Shown here: positions 17,956 through 26,307 of the stretch, in pieces
Layout: the number at the start of each line of letters is the position of its first letter
Numbering within the stretch: position 1 is the stretch's first letter
Assembly (NCBI RefSeq): GCF_000506985.1
Contig: NZ_KI650979.1
Coordinates: 434,001-498,000, forward strand
Length of the DNA stretch: 64,000 nt
Reading direction: 5' to 3'
Origin: Advenella kashmirensis W13003
GTDB taxonomy: Bacteria > Pseudomonadota > Gammaproteobacteria > Burkholderiales > Burkholderiaceae_B
The notes under the pieces: generated by a model
Told to the model about the DNA's origin: nothing
Seen by the model: the letters and a program-made list of their open reading frames with translations, nothing else
The model's database searches: none
Position numbers and translations under genes: made by a program

Positions 17956-18927
17956 TTATTTCACCACGATACTGGCATTTTTTGCGAGCTTTACCCAGAA
18001 CTCGTCCTCTTTGGTCAGGAACGTCTCGAACGCTTCCGGCGATGCCGACACGGATGACTCGGTGCCTTCGTTTGCCAGCGCTGCCTTGACTTTCGGCTGG
18101 GCCATCGCATAAACCGCAGCATCGTAGATTGTTTTCACGACCGGCGCCGGCGTATTCCGGGGAACAAAAATGCCATACCAGAATTCCAGGTTGTAGTCCG
18201 GCAACCCAGCTTCGCGCATGCCGGGCAAATTGGGCACCAGGGCTGATTTTTCGCTGGTGCTGACGGCGATCGCGCGCAGCTTGCCGCTGTTGACCTGGGA
18301 CAGCACCGAGGGGGCCGTCCCAAAACTCAAGTCCGTGTCGCCGGCCATGACGGACTGAATGGCTGGCGCGCCGCCCCGGTAGGGAACGTGCGTCATTTTT
18401 GTGTCCGTCAGAAGTGTAAAGAGTGCGGCGCCCAGATGCGGCGCCGAGCCATTGCCCGATGTCGCATAGTTCAGGGAATCCGGTTTGGCTTTTGCCGTCT
18501 TGATCAGATCGGCAACGCTCTTGATATCGGTTTTGGCACTCACGGCCAGAACCAGCGGCGACGTCGTAATTTTCGTGACCGCTTTCAGGTCTTTAGCTGT
18601 GTACGACAGCCCCGGGTTCAGCGCCGGATTAATGGATATGCTGCTGGGGCTGGCGATCAGAACGGTATAGCCGTCGGCGGGCGCTTTGACGACATAGTCG
18701 GCGGCAATGCTTGATCCGGCGCCCGGTTTGTTCTCGACAACAACAGTCTGTTTCAATGCCTTGCTGAAGGCTTCGCTCATAATGCGGGCCACCGTGTCGG
18801 CTGCGCCACCCGGCGCGAAGCCAACCACAACGCGCACGGGACGACTAGGATAATCAGAAGGCTGCGCAAAAGTCTGCGTGACAATTGCGCTCACACTGCA
18901 TGCAAATACAAGCTGGGCAATTTTCAT
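17956..18927 (-). CDS. Bug/TctC-family periplasmic receptor
   Basis: A 323-aa secreted receptor: signal peptide ending TFAQ, then YPSRPVRVVVGFAPGGAADTVARIM, the Bug family start. GGAGACAACAT precedes the ATG. It is last in a minus operon with a CoA-transferase, a crotonase and a medium-chain oxidoreductase, so it probably captures the carboxylate that the CoA-transferase activates. No membrane subunits are adjacent. Confidence 0.85.
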   Translation of the reverse strand: MKIAQLVFACSVSAIVTQTFAQPSDYPSRPVRVVVGFAPGGAADTVARIMSEAFSKALKQTVVVENKPGAGSSIAADYVVKAPADGYTVLIASPSSISINPALNPGLSYTAKDLKAVTKITTSPLVLAVSAKTDIKSVADLIKTAKAKPDSLNYATSGNGSAPHLGAALFTLLTDTKMTHVPYRGGAPAIQSVMAGDTDLSFGTAPSVLSQVNSGKLRAIAVSTSEKSALVPNLPGMREAGLPDYNLEFWYGIFVPRNTPAPVVKTIYDAAVYAMAQPKVKAALANEGTESSVSASPEAFETFLTKEDEFWVKLAKNASIVVK

Positions 18928-18965
18928 TATGTTGTCTCCTCGGTGTTCCCGAATGATGTAATTTT

Positions 18966-19949
18966 TTATGCGGCGATGATTCGCAGCACGATTTTTCCTG
19001 CGTGTTGGCCTGCCTCCATGCAGGCTTTGGCTTCTTCCAGATCGGCAAAATCGAACTGCTTGTCAACCTGGGGAATGATTTTTCCGGAACGAAACAAAGG
19101 CAGCACTTCTTCTACAAACCGTGGGATGGCCGCCGCTCGCTGCTCTTTGGAACGCAGCTTGTTTGACACGCCGAACAGGGCAAGCCGCTTGGCATGGAAA
19201 GCCTCAATATCAAGCTCACCACGTAATACGCCGTCAACGTAACCGACGATGGCCAGCCTGCCCTCGAACGCTGCGGCGCGGATGTTCTCGGCAAAAACGC
19301 TACCGCCGACTGCATTAACGATCACGTCAGCACCATGCTGCCCGGTTGCGGCCAGCACATCGCTGGCGAAGTCGGCCGAGCGGGTATTGATCGCAACGTC
19401 CAGGCCCAGGGTTTTCAGCCTGTCGAGCTTGTCCGCTGAACCGGAGGTGCCGATGACACGCGCCCCAAGGGCTTTGGCCAGTTGCAGCGAGGCAACGCCC
19501 ACGCCCGAGGACACGCCATTGATCAGCACCCATTCGCCCGACTTGACGCGCCCCTGGAGCACGAGCATATCGAAGGCAACCAGGAAGGTCAGCGGCAGGC
19601 AGGCCGCTTCTTCCCACGACAGGTTATCCGGCTTGTGCAAGGATTCGATGGCTTCCATCAGGGCATATTCAGAGAATGCCCCTGGGCAGCGGCCCATGAC
19701 CTTGTCCCCAATCTTGAAATCGGTGACGTCTTTGCCAACAGCAATCACTTCGCCTGCGCCCTCGCCCCCGATCTGCTTCCAGGTGCCCGCCTTGCCATGC
19801 AGACCGTGGCCCGCCACAAATTCTCCACGGTTCAAACCGGCGGCGTGCATGCGCACCAGCATCTGTTGTGGACCGGGCTCCGGCTGGGCAATCTCCCTGC
19901 ATTCCAGCTGAGTATCCGTGTCGGTCATTTGCATCCAATAGCTTTTCAT
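18966..19949 (-). CDS. Medium-chain dehydrogenase/reductase, quinone oxidoreductase-like
   Basis: A 327-aa NADPH-dependent oxidoreductase. The GroES-like half begins AGLNRGEFVAGHGLHG and lacks the catalytic-zinc Cys/His pair, as in quinone oxidoreductases. The Rossmann half has VLINGVSSGVGVASLQLAKALGARVIG. The ATG at 19949 has GGAGAG upstream; the longer frame would run into the crotonase gene. In the operon context it may reduce an enoyl or carbonyl group of a CoA ester, but this is not provable from sequence. Confidence 0.8.
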   Translation of the reverse strand: MKSYWMQMTDTDTQLECREIAQPEPGPQQMLVRMHAAGLNRGEFVAGHGLHGKAGTWKQIGGEGAGEVIAVGKDVTDFKIGDKVMGRCPGAFSEYALMEAIESLHKPDNLSWEEAACLPLTFLVAFDMLVLQGRVKSGEWVLINGVSSGVGVASLQLAKALGARVIGTSGSADKLDRLKTLGLDVAINTRSADFASDVLAATGQHGADVIVNAVGGSVFAENIRAAAFEGRLAIVGYVDGVLRGELDIEAFHAKRLALFGVSNKLRSKEQRAAAIPRFVEEVLPLFRSGKIIPQVDKQFDFADLEEAKACMEAGQHAGKIVLRIIAA

Positions 19950-19977
19950 TTTCTTCTCTCTCCTTTGGCCGCTGTAC

Positions 19978-20787
19978 TTATCGACCGACAAATACAGGCT
20001 TGCGTTTTTGCATGAAGGCGGCGCGCCCTTCTGCATAGTCCTTGCTGTCGAAGCAGGCTCGGATCAATGCCGTGCATCGCTCGCTGTCGACATTGGGCGC
20101 CGACTTCAGAATTTCGGCTGTGATGGCCTTGCCCGCAGCAATCGTGATGGGTGCATTGTTGGCAAGGGCCGACGTGTATTCTTCAAGCAATGCAGGCAGC
20201 GCTTGCGACGTGCTGACTCGTGTGACGAGGCCCAGCGCTTTTGCCTCGTTCGCATCAATGCGGCGTGCGGTAAAGAACAGGTCTTTGGCCGCGCCCGGCC
20301 CGATCAGGTCAACCAGGTTTTTCATGGCGGAGTAGCGGTAACCTAGCCCCAGACGTGCGGCGGGAATGGAAAACACAGAGTTATCGGAGGCGATGCGCAT
20401 GTCGCACGCGATAGCCACATTGACGCCGCCGCCAATGCAATAGCCATTGATGCAGGACAGGGTCGGCTTGGGAAAGTCCTGAATGGATGTCAGCGCATCT
20501 TCGGCCATGGCCTCATAACGGGTCACGGCTTCATGTGCGGCCCGCATGTCTTCGAACTGCGTGATATCTGCGCCGGAGACAAAGGCCTTCTCCCCCGCCC
20601 CTGAGAAAACCACCAGCCGGACGCGGTCATCAGTCCGGGCAAGCGATAACAACTGTGGTACGGCTTCCCACATGTCGACCGACAATGCGTTATGACGCGC
20701 CGGATTGTTAAATTGAATATGTAATGTGGATCCCTCCAGCCAGCTCAGAACGCGCTCTGTCGGGGACGTGTATTCGGGTTGTGACAT
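19978..20787 (-). CDS. Enoyl-CoA hydratase/isomerase (crotonase) family protein
   Basis: A 269-aa crotonase-fold protein with the oxyanion-hole segments KAFVSGADITQF and INGYCIGGGVNVAIACDMRIAS. The segment FSIPAARLGLGYRYSAMKNL has Ala where classical hydratases have the first catalytic Glu (GQPE), and no clear second Glu follows, so simple hydratase chemistry is doubtful; isomerase, hydrolase or decarboxylase activity is possible. Its ATG immediately follows the CoA-transferase stop, suggesting coupled translation and a CoA-ester substrate made by that enzyme. Confidence 0.82.
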   Translation of the reverse strand: MSQPEYTSPTERVLSWLEGSTLHIQFNNPARHNALSVDMWEAVPQLLSLARTDDRVRLVVFSGAGEKAFVSGADITQFEDMRAAHEAVTRYEAMAEDALTSIQDFPKPTLSCINGYCIGGGVNVAIACDMRIASDNSVFSIPAARLGLGYRYSAMKNLVDLIGPGAAKDLFFTARRIDANEAKALGLVTRVSTSQALPALLEEYTSALANNAPITIAAGKAITAEILKSAPNVDSERCTALIRACFDSKDYAEGRAAFMQKRKPVFVGR

Positions 20788-21978
20788 TTAATAGACTCCG
20801 TGGGATTTCATTTGAGCCAGGACTGTATCGTCGTAGCCCAGATCTTTAAGAATTTCTGTGGTGTGCTCTCCCCGCAAGGGGGCAGATCGCGCGATGCTGC
20901 TGGGCGTTCGGCTCAGTTGGACCGGCTGGCCGACCATGCGCTGCTTGCCCAGTCGATCGGACACGACATCCTTGACGATATTCAGGTGCTGAAGCTGGGG
21001 ATCCTCGAAAACCTCTTGCAGATTGTTGATCACACCGCAAGCGACGCCTCCTTCATTGAAACGTTCAATCCAGTAGGCACGATCCTGAGCGGCAAGGCGA
21101 TGATTGATCTCGGCGTTGAGCGAGTCCCGATTGACGGACCTGGACGCCTTGTCGTGATAACGCTCATCAGTCACCCATTCTGGCATACCCAGAATGTTGC
21201 AGAAGCGCTCCCAGATCTTCGAGCCGAACACCGCAATATTCATGTATCCGTCACGGGCCTTGTACACGCCCGTCGGAATGCTGGTTGGATGGTAATTGCC
21301 GGCTTGTTTGGCGACTTCGCCGTCAATCAGGAAGCGGGAGGTCTGGAAGTCCATCATGTAGATCATGGATTCGAACAAAGACGTATGCAGCCACTGGCCT
21401 TTGCCGGATGCCTCGCGCTCAAGCAGGGCAACCAGTATGCCCTGTGCGGCGAAGATGCCAGCGCACAGATCGGCAATGGGAATACCCACCCGCATGGGCG
21501 CGTCGCCCGGAATACCGGTGACGGACATCAAACCGGACATGCCCTGGGCTATCTGGTCAAAACCCGGACGCTTGGCGTACGGACCGGTTTGCCCGAAACC
21601 GGAGATACTGGCATAGACCAGCCCGGGGTTATCCTGGCAAAGCGAGTCGTAATCGATCCCCAATCTGTATTTCACATCCGGACGGAAATTTTCCACCACC
21701 ACGTCGGCCGTACCGATCAGTCGCTTGAGCGCGGCAATGCCTTCCGGTTCTTTCAAGTTCAGCGTAATGGATCGCTTGTTGCGATGGGTATATTGATAGT
21801 CGGAACCGTCCTGCCCGCCCAGCGTATCGTCACCGCGCATATGCTCGGGCATCTGAACCTGGATTACATCCGCCCCCCAGTCTGCCAGCTGGCGGCAGGC
21901 CGTGGGACCGGCCCGGACCTGAGTCAGATCGATGACGCGAAACCGCTTCAACGCTTCGGATGCCGCTTGGTGAACCAT
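20788..21978 (-). CDS. Family III (CaiB/BaiF) CoA-transferase
   Basis: A 396-aa enzyme that transfers CoA from one acyl-CoA to another acid. The N-terminal RVIDLTQVRAGPTACRQLADWGADVIQVQ and VENFRPDVKYRLGIDYDSL are family hallmarks. The catalytic Asp that forms the acyl anhydride sits in VGIPIADLCAG (about residue 167). It is the first gene of the minus operon and faces the GntR gene at 22151 across a region with a clear inverted repeat. Substrate unknown. Confidence 0.87.
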   Translation of the reverse strand: MVHQAASEALKRFRVIDLTQVRAGPTACRQLADWGADVIQVQMPEHMRGDDTLGGQDGSDYQYTHRNKRSITLNLKEPEGIAALKRLIGTADVVVENFRPDVKYRLGIDYDSLCQDNPGLVYASISGFGQTGPYAKRPGFDQIAQGMSGLMSVTGIPGDAPMRVGIPIADLCAGIFAAQGILVALLEREASGKGQWLHTSLFESMIYMMDFQTSRFLIDGEVAKQAGNYHPTSIPTGVYKARDGYMNIAVFGSKIWERFCNILGMPEWVTDERYHDKASRSVNRDSLNAEINHRLAAQDRAYWIERFNEGGVACGVINNLQEVFEDPQLQHLNIVKDVVSDRLGKQRMVGQPVQLSRTPSSIARSAPLRGEHTTEILKDLGYDDTVLAQMKSHGVY

Positions 21979-22028
21979 GATATTTCCCTCCTGAATTTGG
22001 TATCACAATCGTATTTTCCAATCAAAGT

Positions 22029-22055
22029 GTCTACAATATTATTATATTTGTAGAC
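22029..22055. promoter_or_regulatory. GntR/FCD-type operator candidate
   Basis: GTCTACAA (22029-22036) and TTGTAGAC (22048-22055) form a perfect 8-bp inverted repeat with an 11-bp spacer. Each arm also carries a TGT-N2-ACA core like FCD-type GntR operators, and GTCTACAATATT/GTAGACAATATT read as near-direct repeats. It lies between the CoA-transferase operon and the divergent GntR gene. Confidence 0.55.
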
Positions 22056-22150
22056 AATATTCTATTGTTTTTGGAAAAAAGATTGAGCCAGAATTCTCCG
22101 AATACGGGCTGGTGCGGTATAGTTACGAATAATTAAAACAGGATAGATTC

Positions 22151-22825
22151 ATGGTTGTCCCTTCCCCTTCTGCACGCTCTGCGATACTTTCCCAAACAGT
22201 GGTCAGCGAACTGAAGCGCCTGATCTATTCAGGCGAATTTCTGCCGGGCGAACGCCTTAACGAGGCCACATTGGCTGTCAGAATGGGCACCAGCCGGGGA
22301 CCTATCCGCGAAGCCATGAAGGTGCTGGCCGGGCTTGGCCTGGTAACGTCTGTGCCAAACAGGGGAATGTTTGTCAGGCAGCTGTCTGTGCGTGATATGG
22401 TCGAGGTGTATGAGCTGCGCGCAGTGGTTTTCGCTTTCGCAGCGGAGCGCGCCAGCCAGAATTTTTCCAGGCAAGACGCCGCGCAATTCGAGCAATTGCT
22501 AAGTGATATGGACGCTGCCTGCGAGGCCGATGATGGCACCCTTTACTATGAACTGAACCTGGCTTTTCATGAACTGATCCTCGATCTATCGGGAAACAAA
22601 AGGGCCAAGCAGGCTTATGACGATTACGTGAAAGAACTGCATCTGTTCCGGCGTAAATACTTCAACGTCAGTAAAAACATGCATACGTCAAATGTCGAAC
22701 ACCGGAAAATCTATGAGGCGATCGCCTCGGGCAGCCCGGCCAAAGCCTGGACGGCAGCGCAGCGTCATGTGCTGGGCGGGCGGTCCAGACTGCTGGCTAC
22801 ACTGGAGACGCCGCTGGGCGGATAA
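22151..22825 (+). CDS. GntR-family regulator, FCD subgroup
   Basis: A 224-aa regulator: winged helix at about 12-75 (LKRLIYSGEFLPGERLNEATLAVRMGTSRGPIREAMKVLAGLGLV) and an all-helical FCD ligand domain with metal-binding-type positions (ELNLAFHELILDLSGN, SNVEHRKIYEAI). It is divergent from the CoA-transferase operon and is likely its repressor, released by a pathway acid or CoA ester. The gap to the convergent LysR gene (22826-22864) holds nothing obvious. Confidence 0.87.
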   Translation: MVVPSPSARSAILSQTVVSELKRLIYSGEFLPGERLNEATLAVRMGTSRGPIREAMKVLAGLGLVTSVPNRGMFVRQLSVRDMVEVYELRAVVFAFAAERASQNFSRQDAAQFEQLLSDMDAACEADDGTLYYELNLAFHELILDLSGNKRAKQAYDDYVKELHLFRRKYFNVSKNMHTSNVEHRKIYEAIASGSPAKAWTAAQRHVLGGRSRLLATLETPLGG

Positions 22826-22864
22826 ATGCTGATTCCATATTGAAATTCGCATAACGGAAATTCA

Positions 22865-23755
22865 TCATCCATTTTGCCCAGAATCACCGCCCTCTTCAAA
22901 ACACGCAATCAACAATTCCGTCAACACCCTTACTTTCCTTGCCGGATGCCGGCCCGGCGGACGCACCACATACGCCCCTGCGGGCGGTGGCGGATAGCGG
23001 GTCATGACCGGCACCAGCGCGCCGCAGGCCACGAACTCATCGGTGACACCATCGGGAAGCCAGGCAATACCAAGCCCGGCCAGTGCCGCGGCATTAAGCG
23101 CTGTCGCGTTATCGGCCTTGAATCTCCCCTGCGGGCGCACCGTAATAATCTTGTCGCCATCCAGAAATTGCCAGACTTCCGTTCCCTGCATCAGAGCCTG
23201 ATGAGCCGACAGATCGTCCGGCGTTTCCGGAGCTCCGTGCGTTTCGATATATTCCGGGCTGGCAACCAGCTTTCCATAAATCGGCCCGACGCGCCTGGCG
23301 ATCAAATCCGAGTCCTGAAGATAACCGACCCGGATCGCACAATCAAACCCTTCTGCCACGAGATCGACAAAGCGGTCGCTGTAGGAAGCATGAACATGAA
23401 GCTGAGGGTGCAGGCGTGCCATTTTGGCAAGAACGGGGGCCAAATGAGTGATGCCAAATGAAATCGGTACGGCCACCCGCAAGCGACCGCAAAGGTCACC
23501 GCTGGGCAGAATCGTTTCCCGGGCCACGTCGATCTCGGCGCACGCTCTGGCTGCGTAATCCCGGAAGGTAGCGCCCGCTTCGGTAAGCGCTGCGCCGCGG
23601 GTGGTGCGGGTAAGAAGCTGGATACCAAGCTCGGCCTCAAGCCTCAGAAGCCGGCGACTCACGATTGACTTGGAAACGCCCAGCCGGCGGGCGGCGGGGG
23701 ACACGCCCCCGGCATCAGCGACTTCTACAAAGGTGTGCAGTTCTTCAATATCCAT
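22865..23755 (-). CDS. LysR-family transcriptional regulator
   Basis: A 296-aa LysR protein: HTH at MDIEELHTFVEVADAGGVSPAARRLGVSKSIVSRRL, substrate domain from about residue 90 (GRLRVAVPISFGITHLAPVLAKM). The ATG at 23755 is chosen because the longer frame adds 42 non-family residues. It is divergent from the isochorismatase-family hydrolase gene 141 bp away and probably regulates it, the usual arrangement for this pair. Confidence 0.87.
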   Translation of the reverse strand: MDIEELHTFVEVADAGGVSPAARRLGVSKSIVSRRLLRLEAELGIQLLTRTTRGAALTEAGATFRDYAARACAEIDVARETILPSGDLCGRLRVAVPISFGITHLAPVLAKMARLHPQLHVHASYSDRFVDLVAEGFDCAIRVGYLQDSDLIARRVGPIYGKLVASPEYIETHGAPETPDDLSAHQALMQGTEVWQFLDGDKIITVRPQGRFKADNATALNAAALAGLGIAWLPDGVTDEFVACGALVPVMTRYPPPPAGAYVVRPPGRHPARKVRVLTELLIACFEEGGDSGQNG

Positions 23756-23896
23756 TCTTGCGTTCCCCTTTTCGCGACACAGTGTAGCACGAGGGGCAGC
23801 TACCGTACCGCGATCAGGAATGCCAGAATGCATCCTGGCTGCCTCGCAAACGGCGCCTTTTTCCCTGAAAACCCACCTCACCTACAAGGAATACTC

Positions 23897-24550
23897 ATGA
23901 CTTTTCGTAATGGCCTTGACTCGCTGCTTCGCCCCGAAGACTCGGTACTCGTTCTGATCGACCATCAGCCTTACCAGCTCACGAATGTGAACAGCCACGA
24001 CCCCCATATGGTCGTAAACAACACAACGGGCCTGGCAAAGACCGCCAAGGCTTTTGGCGTGCCGACCATTCTCACAAGTGTCATTGCCGATCGCGGCGGT
24101 GTCATCTTTCCGCAAATCACAGACGTGTTTCCCGGCCAGGAGGTCATCGACAGGACATTCATCAACACCTGGGAAGATAAGAAGGTGGTAGACACGGTCA
24201 AGGCAACGGGCCGCAAGCAGCTCATCATTGCCGGCTTATGGACCGAAATCTGCGTTGCCATGCCGGCCATCCAGGCTGCCGGCGAAGGCTGGGATGTCAC
24301 CGTGGTCACCGACGCGTCGGGCGGCGTGTCGGTCGAAGCACATGAAGTCGCCATTCAGCGTATGATCGCCGCGGGCGTAAATATGATGACCTGGCTGGCG
24401 GTGGCCTCCGAATGGCAGCGCGACTGGGCCCGGACCGAGCACACGGCCGAATTGAGCGAGGTACTTATCCAGCATGTCGCCGGCAGCGGTATCGCGTTGC
24501 TGTGGGAACAGCAGTTGCTCAACACACCGGTGCCGCGCAACGCAGGCTGA
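23897..24550 (+). CDS. Isochorismatase-family cysteine hydrolase (YcaC-like)
   Basis: A 217-aa hydrolase. SVLVLIDHQPYQL carries the catalytic Asp (D22), and GLWTEICVAMPAI carries the nucleophilic Cys (C119) with the nearby cis-peptide loop. The best match is YcaC-like hydrolases of unknown physiological substrate; nicotinamidase-like or hydantoin/amide hydrolysis is possible. AAGGA lies 6 bp before the ATG, which is preferred over a frame starting at 23735 that overlaps the divergent LysR gene. Confidence 0.82.
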   Translation: MTFRNGLDSLLRPEDSVLVLIDHQPYQLTNVNSHDPHMVVNNTTGLAKTAKAFGVPTILTSVIADRGGVIFPQITDVFPGQEVIDRTFINTWEDKKVVDTVKATGRKQLIIAGLWTEICVAMPAIQAAGEGWDVTVVTDASGGVSVEAHEVAIQRMIAAGVNMMTWLAVASEWQRDWARTEHTAELSEVLIQHVAGSGIALLWEQQLLNTPVPRNAG

Positions 24551-24578
24551 TCAAGCCGCCAGAAACGGGTCTGGGTGT

Positions 24579-25205
24579 TCAAACCGGCCCGCCAATGGTA
24601 ACGGCAACGCCAGCACGTCTCAATTCGTCCGCTACTGCCTGCACTGCAACGTCCAGTTCATCCCGATGCGCAGCTGCAAGCAGAACGCCTTCTCCATCTA
24701 CCGCTGGCGCAATCAACAGCTTCGCATCTGCCGGAAAAGGTAGATCGCGCCAGTCACGCGCACGCCTTAGCCGGTCCATGCTTTCGTCTGAAAGGCTGTC
24801 ATTGCGAAGCACCAGCGCAGTCTGCGCCTGCATATGCCAATACTGAAAGAATATATCGACCGTTGCCTCGGGCGTAATGGCAGTCGCAATATCGGCGGGC
24901 CAGGTGCGCGTCATGCGATCCAATACTCTTTTTCCGATCCAGGCACGCGGCGCACGATAAACTGACACGCCATTCGGAAGCGCCTCTTTAAAAAACAGCC
25001 GATAGGCGACCGTGCCCATTGAAATTGCCGTCCGCGCAACTGCCCTCATAACAGGATCGGGCACACTCTCATCAATAGGGAGCGGCAGAACCGTCCAATC
25101 AATCAACGCAGCGCGACTACCGGCAGGCCTGAAACCGGCAGTCTGCGATAAGGCTTCATCCCATTGGTACAGAATCCTGACAGTGATGTCCGTGCTCCCG
25201 GTCAC
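24579..25205 (-). CDS. Unrecognised protein
   Basis: A 208-aa reading frame from GTG 25205 behind AGGAG. I do not recognise a family. It is soluble-looking and Arg/Ala-rich, with a DWTVLPLPIDESVPDP segment near residue 36 and a hydrophobic strand KLLIAPAVDGEGVLLAAAH near the C-terminus. It begins 9 bp after the stop of the DUF2945 gene, so the two are probably co-transcribed. It converges with the hydrolase gene at 24550. Coding looks genuine from its consistent codon use; function is unknown. Confidence 0.6.
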   Translation of the reverse strand: MTGSTDITVRILYQWDEALSQTAGFRPAGSRAALIDWTVLPLPIDESVPDPVMRAVARTAISMGTVAYRLFFKEALPNGVSVYRAPRAWIGKRVLDRMTRTWPADIATAITPEATVDIFFQYWHMQAQTALVLRNDSLSDESMDRLRRARDWRDLPFPADAKLLIAPAVDGEGVLLAAAHRDELDVAVQAVADELRRAGVAVTIGGPV

Positions 25206-25214
25206 CCGCCGCTC

Positions 25215-25424
25215 CTATACACGCTTCAACGCGCTACCCTTATGGGCTGCAATATGATCTGTTTTATCGCTTTCAATCTCATACTGCGGATCGTCTTCTG
25301 AACAATGACGGGTATAGCCTTTATAGTTGAAGTCGCGCGTGTGCACCTTAATGATTTTGCCAGACACCCAACCGGCCTCCGAATTCCAGCGTACATGGTC
25401 GCCAACTTGGAATTTTTCCGTCAT
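25215..25424 (-). CDS. DUF2945 (HVA1 Tudor-like) small protein
   Basis: A 69-aa protein matching the DUF2945/hypervirulence-associated Tudor-like domain: VGDHVRWNSEAGWVSGKIIKVHTRDFNYKGYTRHCSEDDPQYEIESDKTDHIAAHKGSALKRV spans the whole family, including the terminal HKGSALKR. Members are small SH3/Tudor-like proteins of unknown role common in proteobacteria. It is the first gene of the two-gene minus transcript. Confidence 0.85.
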   Translation of the reverse strand: MTEKFQVGDHVRWNSEAGWVSGKIIKVHTRDFNYKGYTRHCSEDDPQYEIESDKTDHIAAHKGSALKRV

Positions 25425-25762
25425 ATATCGCTCCGATTTTTATAATAAGTAAATGAAACAAAATAACCTAAATCTATCCCATAGCAATTTTTGGTTACCT
25501 ATATGGTATTTATTGCAATTGTAATTAATGCTCATGTTTTGTACATTTGTATGTCTAGGCAATTATATTGATAAAAATATATTTATTATATATTTCAATT
25601 AGTTATTAGTTTATACGCTAAAACAGCGAGCCGGACTCAAACAAAAAAATGAGTCGGCTTAAGGCAATGCCCCGGTGATGCGTGAAAATCTAGAAAATCG
25701 AAAGCAGCCCGAAACCACCAAAGGAACCACTTATATGTCATCCGGCTTAGGAGCTAGTGATT
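25425..25762. other. AT-rich leader of the DUF2169/DUF4150 locus
   Basis: Between the divergent DUF2945 gene and the first small protein gene there is a 338-bp gap. The part from about 25440 to 25615 is strikingly AT-rich, with TATATTTATTATATATTT-like runs, unlike the flanking core genes. It must hold promoters in both directions. A hairpin sits at 25629-25659. A 32-codon frame at 25678-25776 overlaps the next gene start out of frame; it may be a leader peptide or chance. Confidence 0.5.
25629..25659 (+). promoter_or_regulatory. Leader hairpin
   Basis: AGCCGGACTCA (25629-25639) pairs with TGAGTCGGCT (25650-25659) over 10 positions with one bulged G around an A-rich loop. It is not followed by a T run, so it may be an mRNA leader structure rather than a terminator. 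Confidence 0.35.
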
Positions 25763-26269
25763 ATGGCTCGGTATAAAGGTAATTACAAAGACCTGTTTAA
25801 AGATACGGCGACGTATACGGTCGATTTAAAAGAAACCAAAACCGTCAAAGGACAGTCCAATAGCACGTTCAAATCGGACATGGATCTGACCGTTAGCAAC
25901 GGAAAGCTGACGATGAAGGCCGATACGCTTGATGAAACCAGTACGCAATGGCTGGAAGCGGTCTGGAACTGGAAAAAGTCGGAGGTAGGCTGGGTAACCA
26001 CCAAAACGTATCTCGGCATCAATATCAATCTGTATGGTGCCTTTTTTCTTACGACAGTGAATACACATTCCATCGCCGGCGGAATCGTCAGCAACGGGAA
26101 ATCCAAATGGCGCAATGTGAATCTGATTCAATTGCTCTATGGGGAAGTGGCGCGACAGGAGGTTCACAAATGTGAAACACTGACGAAGGTAACAAAAGTA
26201 TTTACCGGCCTCACACTCACCCAATCAGTAAAATCCTTCTGGAACAACACGGCAACGCGGATTTTATAA
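25763..26269 (+). CDS. Small protein 1 of a T6SS-type cargo locus
   Basis: A 168-aa protein of no family I recognise. The ATG at 25763 has AGGAG nine bases upstream; a GTG at 25757 is too close to it. The N-terminus MARYKGNYKDLFKDTATYTV is clearly related to that of the gene at 26811 (MARFKGNAHDVYEKNADF). Residues 20-60 are Thr/Lys/Ser-rich and strand-like (VKGQSNSTFKSDMDLTV), recalling VgrG-tail beta repeats. A hydrophobic stretch (NINLYGAFFLTTVNTHSIAGGIV, about 86-108) follows. The operon context with DUF2169 and DUF4150 suggests a secreted, spike-associated or cargo protein; this is inference. Confidence 0.6.
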   Translation: MARYKGNYKDLFKDTATYTVDLKETKTVKGQSNSTFKSDMDLTVSNGKLTMKADTLDETSTQWLEAVWNWKKSEVGWVTTKTYLGININLYGAFFLTTVNTHSIAGGIVSNGKSKWRNVNLIQLLYGEVARQEVHKCETLTKVTKVFTGLTLTQSVKSFWNNTATRIL

Positions 26270-26307
26270 ACGATATAAATTCTTACCTTAATTGAGAAAA
26301 AATAGTC

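Noticed and set aside
20800-22053. A 417-codon open frame on the plus strand
   Set aside because: It is antisense to the CoA-transferase, has no recognisable motif and no ribosome site.
25678-25776. A 32-codon frame in the leader of the cargo operon
   Set aside because: It overlaps the first gene start out of frame, and the ribosome site is weak. It is not listed as a gene, only mentioned as a possible leader peptide.
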